From NCBI GenBank assembly GCA_900556875.1, contig USQQ01000008.1, positions 1 to 64,000 on the forward strand: DNA of 64,000 bases. The letters are read 5' to 3'. This document shows, piece after piece, positions 61,109 through 64,000 of the stretch; positions within the stretch are counted from its first letter, which is position 1, and each line of letters opens with the position of its first letter. The notes beneath the pieces were generated by a model that was not told the DNA's origin, searched no databases, and saw nothing but the letters and a program-made list of their open reading frames with translations. This DNA is from an uncultured Collinsella sp. Its GTDB lineage: Bacteria; Actinomycetota; Coriobacteriia; Coriobacteriales; Coriobacteriaceae. Made by a program: the position numbers and the translations under genes.

Positions 61109-61177
61109 AAAGGCGCAGCGTATGCAGTTGATGCTGAGCATGGACAGCTCATCAGTAATGGCCGTTCGCGCTCCACC

Positions 61178-63955
61178 CTACCCGCGGTGACGGGCGCGGC
61201 TGTACGGGGTATCCACCATGGGCAGATCCGGACGCAGCTTGCCGTCGAATGCGCGATAGGCGTTCTGCACGGCGGGCGCCGTGGGGATCGTTGCAATCTC
61301 GCCGATGCCCTTTCCGCCGTATGCCACGGGCAGCAGTTCGTCCTTCTCCACGTAGATGGCGTGGATATCCGGAATCTCGGGCGCACGGAACAGCCCGAGC
61401 GTGCCGTACCTTGCCTGGGGTACGCAGTCCTTGAGCGGCCAATCCTCGGTAAGCGCATAGCCCATACCCATGAGCACGCCGCCTTCGATCTGACCCTGGA
61501 TGGAGATGGGATTGACAACCTTGCCGGAATCGTGCGCGGCATAGACCTCGCTCACGCGGCCGTCATCATCCAAAATGACCACATGCGTGGCAAAGCCGTA
61601 GCAGATGTGGCTCTTGGGGTTGGGAACGTCGGCGCCCAGCTTGTCGGTCGGCTCCAGATACACGTAGCCAAACTCGCATCCCTCAAGCGCCTTGATGGCG
61701 GTCGCGGGATCCTGAGGATGCATACCCTGGCCGGCGACGAGCTCCTGCGTGCGCAGCTGATAGGCGCGACCGTCGTCGTACTCGATCTTGACGCCGTCGC
61801 CATGCGCGCTCACCGGGGCGGTAGGCGCAGGCTTGCCGGCCTCGATGCCAACCATGGCATCGCGCAGCAGGAAGGCGGCACCGCGCACGGCCTCGCCGGT
61901 CACGACCGTCTGGCGCGAGCCAGACGTGGTGCCGGAGTCGGGAGCGTTCTCGGTGGAGCACTCGCCATTGGCAATGCAGCTCAGCGGCAGACCGCAGGCC
62001 TCGGCAACGTCCTGCAAAAAGACGGTGTTGCAGCCCTGGCCGATGTCGGACGTGGCGGCGTAGACCACGGCGCAGCCATCCTCGACGCGAATCTTGCAGC
62101 GACCGGCATCGGGCAGGCCCACGCCCACGCCGGCGTTCTTCATGGCGCAGGCAATGCCGGCGTGGCCGGGATGCGCATAGTAGGCATCCTTGACCTCGAG
62201 CAGCGTCTCCTTCAGCGCCGTGGAGCAGTCGGCAATCTGGCCGTTGGGCAAAACCTCGCCCGGCTCGATGGCGTTTCGGTAACGAATCTCCCACGGATCC
62301 AGGCCGACCTTCTCTGCCAGCAGGTCGATCAGGCTCTCGAGCGCAAACTCGGACTGGCAAACGCCAAAGCCGCGGTACGCGCCGGCGGGCGGGTTGTTGG
62401 TGTAGTAGCCAAAACCGCGAATGTCGGTGTTCTGGTACTTGTAGGGGCCGACGGCATGCGTGCAGGCGCGCTCGAGCACCGGGCCGCACAGCGATGCGTA
62501 GGCGCCGGTATCAAAATTGATCTCGCAATCCAGGCCGGTAAAGTTGCCCTCGGCGTCGCAGCCCAGCGTAAAGGTGCCGTCCATGGCGTGGCGCTTGGGA
62601 TGGAACGCGAGCGACTCGGCGCGCGTGAGTTTGCACTTCACGGGACGCTGGAACTTATATGCGGCGAGCGCGGCCAGGTGCTGGATCGAAACGTCCTCCT
62701 TACCGCCAAAGCCGCCGCCCACAAGCATGGTCTCGACGACCACGCGCTCGGGCTCGTTGTCCCAGCCAAACATGTGGGCACACTCTTTGCGCGTGTCGTA
62801 GGCACCCTGGTCGGTCGACTGCACCTTGACGCCGTTCTTGTACGGGAAGGCGACGGCGCACTCGGGCTCCAAGAAGGCATGCTCGGTAAAGGGCGTGGTA
62901 AAGCGCTGCGTCACGGTAAACGCGCTCTCCGCCAGCGCCTTGGCGGCGTCGCCGCGCGTCACGTGACGGCTCTGGCACACGTTGTCCTTGAGCTCCACCG
63001 TGTTGCCAAAGGCAAAGAAGCTGTCGTGAAGGCGCGGGGCGTCGGCGGCCCTGGCCTCGACAATGTTGCGCACGGGCTCCAGCGGCTCGTAGTCAATCTT
63101 TACGAGCTTCTTGGCCTTCTCGAGCGTCGCCTCGTCCTCGGCAACCACCAGCACGATGGCATCGCCCACGCAGCGGGTGATATCGCCCTGGGCGATCATG
63201 ACGTCCCAGTCCTGGATAAGGTGGCCGACCTGGTTAACCGGCACGTCCTCGGCGCGCAGGATGCCCACCACGCCGGGCAGGGCCTCGGCCTTGGAGGTAT
63301 CGATGGAGAGCACACGGGCACGCGGATACTTGGAGCGCACCGCGCTGGCATAGGTCAAGCCCGGCTGATCGAGTTCGTCAATGTCGTCGGGATACTTGCC
63401 CTCGCCGAGCACCTTCTTGCGCACGTCGATACGGAAGGCGCGCTTGCCCACGCCGTAGTCATCGCCGCGCTCCAGGTCCTCGTCGATCTGCTTTTCGCCG
63501 CGGAGCACCGCAGCGGCCAGCGAGATGCCCTCGATAATCTTTTTGTAGCCGGTGCAGCGACAGACGTTACCGCGAATGGCGTACTTGATCTGCTCCTCAG
63601 TGGGCTCGGGGTCCTCGGCGATGAGCGCCGCACCCGCCATGACCATGCCGGGAATGCAAAAACCGCACTGCACGGCGCCCACGGCGCCAAAGGCGTACAC
63701 AAAGGCCTCGCGCACGTCCTCGGGCAGGCCCTCGACGGTCACGATGTTGCGGCCGGCGGCAAGAGCGGTGGTCAGCACGCACGCCTTGACGGCCGCACCG
63801 TCCACATGGATGGTGCAGGTGCCGCAGGCGCCCTCGGAGCAGCCGTCCTTGGCGGAGTGAATGTGCAGGTCGTCGCGCAGATAGCGCAGCAGTGGTTTAT
63901 TCTCCGTCGTCGTGTGCTCGACACCGTTAACGGTAAAAGTGAATTCCTGTGCCAT
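61178..63955 (-). CDS. xdh: Selenium-dependent xanthine dehydrogenase-type molybdenum hydroxylase (fused Fe-S and molybdopterin domains)
   Basis: 925 residues. Residues ~1-150 form two [2Fe-2S] domains: Cys39, 44, 47, 59 (CSEGACGTC) and Cys97, 100, 132, 134 (QCGFC, CRCTG). From ~170 to the end is the molybdopterin domain: GGGFGGKED, GAYRGFGVCQS, and the catalytic Glu in GGKGIGEIA near the C-end. No FAD domain is present, as in Se-dependent XDH. It oxidises purines such as hypoxanthine and xanthine to uric acid, or the reverse in anaerobes. Selenium is in a labile cofactor, so no in-frame TGA Sec codon is needed or seen. The accessory genes xdhC, yqeB, yqeC, mocA are at 31.9-36.7 kb. Confidence 0.9.
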   Translation of the reverse strand: MAQEFTFTVNGVEHTTTENKPLLRYLRDDLHIHSAKDGCSEGACGTCTIHVDGAAVKACVLTTALAAGRNIVTVEGLPEDVREAFVYAFGAVGAVQCGFCIPGMVMAGAALIAEDPEPTEEQIKYAIRGNVCRCTGYKKIIEGISLAAAVLRGEKQIDEDLERGDDYGVGKRAFRIDVRKKVLGEGKYPDDIDELDQPGLTYASAVRSKYPRARVLSIDTSKAEALPGVVGILRAEDVPVNQVGHLIQDWDVMIAQGDITRCVGDAIVLVVAEDEATLEKAKKLVKIDYEPLEPVRNIVEARAADAPRLHDSFFAFGNTVELKDNVCQSRHVTRGDAAKALAESAFTVTQRFTTPFTEHAFLEPECAVAFPYKNGVKVQSTDQGAYDTRKECAHMFGWDNEPERVVVETMLVGGGFGGKEDVSIQHLAALAAYKFQRPVKCKLTRAESLAFHPKRHAMDGTFTLGCDAEGNFTGLDCEINFDTGAYASLCGPVLERACTHAVGPYKYQNTDIRGFGYYTNNPPAGAYRGFGVCQSEFALESLIDLLAEKVGLDPWEIRYRNAIEPGEVLPNGQIADCSTALKETLLEVKDAYYAHPGHAGIACAMKNAGVGVGLPDAGRCKIRVEDGCAVVYAATSDIGQGCNTVFLQDVAEACGLPLSCIANGECSTENAPDSGTTSGSRQTVVTGEAVRGAAFLLRDAMVGIEAGKPAPTAPVSAHGDGVKIEYDDGRAYQLRTQELVAGQGMHPQDPATAIKALEGCEFGYVYLEPTDKLGADVPNPKSHICYGFATHVVILDDDGRVSEVYAAHDSGKVVNPISIQGQIEGGVLMGMGYALTEDWPLKDCVPQARYGTLGLFRAPEIPDIHAIYVEKDELLPVAYGGKGIGEIATIPTAPAVQNAYRAFDGKLRPDLPMVDTPYSRARHRG

Positions 63956-63967
63956 GGTGATTCCCTT

Positions 63968-64000
63968 CTACACGCCGGCGGCGATGCCGGTGCGGTCGTG
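63968..64000 (-). CDS. 3' end of an upstream gene (partial)
   Basis: Codons HDRTGIAAGV then TAG lie 12 bp before the dehydrogenase start. Probably the gene upstream in the same operon, cut by the window edge. Identity unknown. Confidence 0.35.
   Translation of the reverse strand, partial: HDRTGIAAGV

Noticed and set aside
61178..63955. Search for a selenocysteine (TGA) codon in the selenium-dependent dehydrogenase
   Set aside because: The frame is fully open; selenium in this family is a labile cofactor, so none is expected.

Overview
The window looks like a chromosomal segment of a high-GC gut anaerobe of the class Coriobacteriia, most likely Collinsella. This rests on the overall gene style, a high-GC ribosomal cluster, TTG/GTG/ATG starts with strong GGAGG sites, and a purine / selenium-molybdenum-hydroxylase gene set typical of gut anaerobes. 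It was inferred by reading only; no database comparison was possible. No tRNA, rRNA, CRISPR array or complete insertion sequence was recognised.

Layout. (1) 1-7.3 kb: an accessory module bounded by two copies of a ~69-bp direct repeat (1-69 and 7250-7318). It carries an ABC transporter with its permease fused to its ATPase, a second ABC system (ATPase plus double permease) next to a small secreted lactococcin-972-like peptide, a divergent DUF2975 membrane protein / HTH regulator pair, and a 5'-truncated tyrosine integrase. (2) 7.4-21.8 kb: housekeeping genes: ACT-domain protein, citrate synthase, two Cof-type HAD phosphatases, adenine deaminase, tyrosyl-tRNA synthetase, U32 peptidase-family protein, class A penicillin-binding protein, ArgR, a glycosyltransferase and TruA. 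(3) 21.8-31.6 kb: the distal spc and alpha ribosomal operons on the minus strand (rplE to rplQ, with secY, adk, map, infA, rpmJ, rpoA). The upstream partners of rplE (rplX, rplN and so on) are absent. (4) 31.9-42.0 kb: a purine / hydantoin / diaminopropionate catabolic cluster linked to selenium-dependent molybdenum hydroxylases (xdhC, yqeB, yqeC, hydantoinase, mocA-like, ygeW, ygeY, ygeX) with a divergent PAS-HTH regulator and a paired operator-like palindrome. The matching fused Fe-S/molybdopterin dehydrogenase sits apart, at 61.2-64 kb, and adenine deaminase is at 11.3 kb.

(5) 42-61 kb: an accessory/defence region. It holds an AAA-DUF4143 ATPase preceded by four direct repeats at an exact 33-bp period, two overlapping DUF4230 genes, a 31-aa membrane peptide, a radical-SAM-like protein with a C-x3-C-x3-C motif next to a TcmP (three-Cys-motif partner) gene, a type I restriction-modification set (hsdR, hsdS, hsdM with an apparent frameshift, and an RHH protein), a 787-aa protein of unknown function with a glycine-rich membrane region, a decayed ORF, a DEDDh exonuclease, a 41-aa toxin-like peptide, and a second, truncated AAA-DUF4143 gene preceded by five repeats at an exact 23-bp period.

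The most noteworthy signals are the two gene-specific, strictly periodic repeat arrays before AAA-DUF4143 genes, the secreted peptide plus duplicated ABC permease module between direct repeats, the TcmP / unusual-cysteine-spacing protein pair beside the type I R-M system, and the glycine-rich 787-aa protein.
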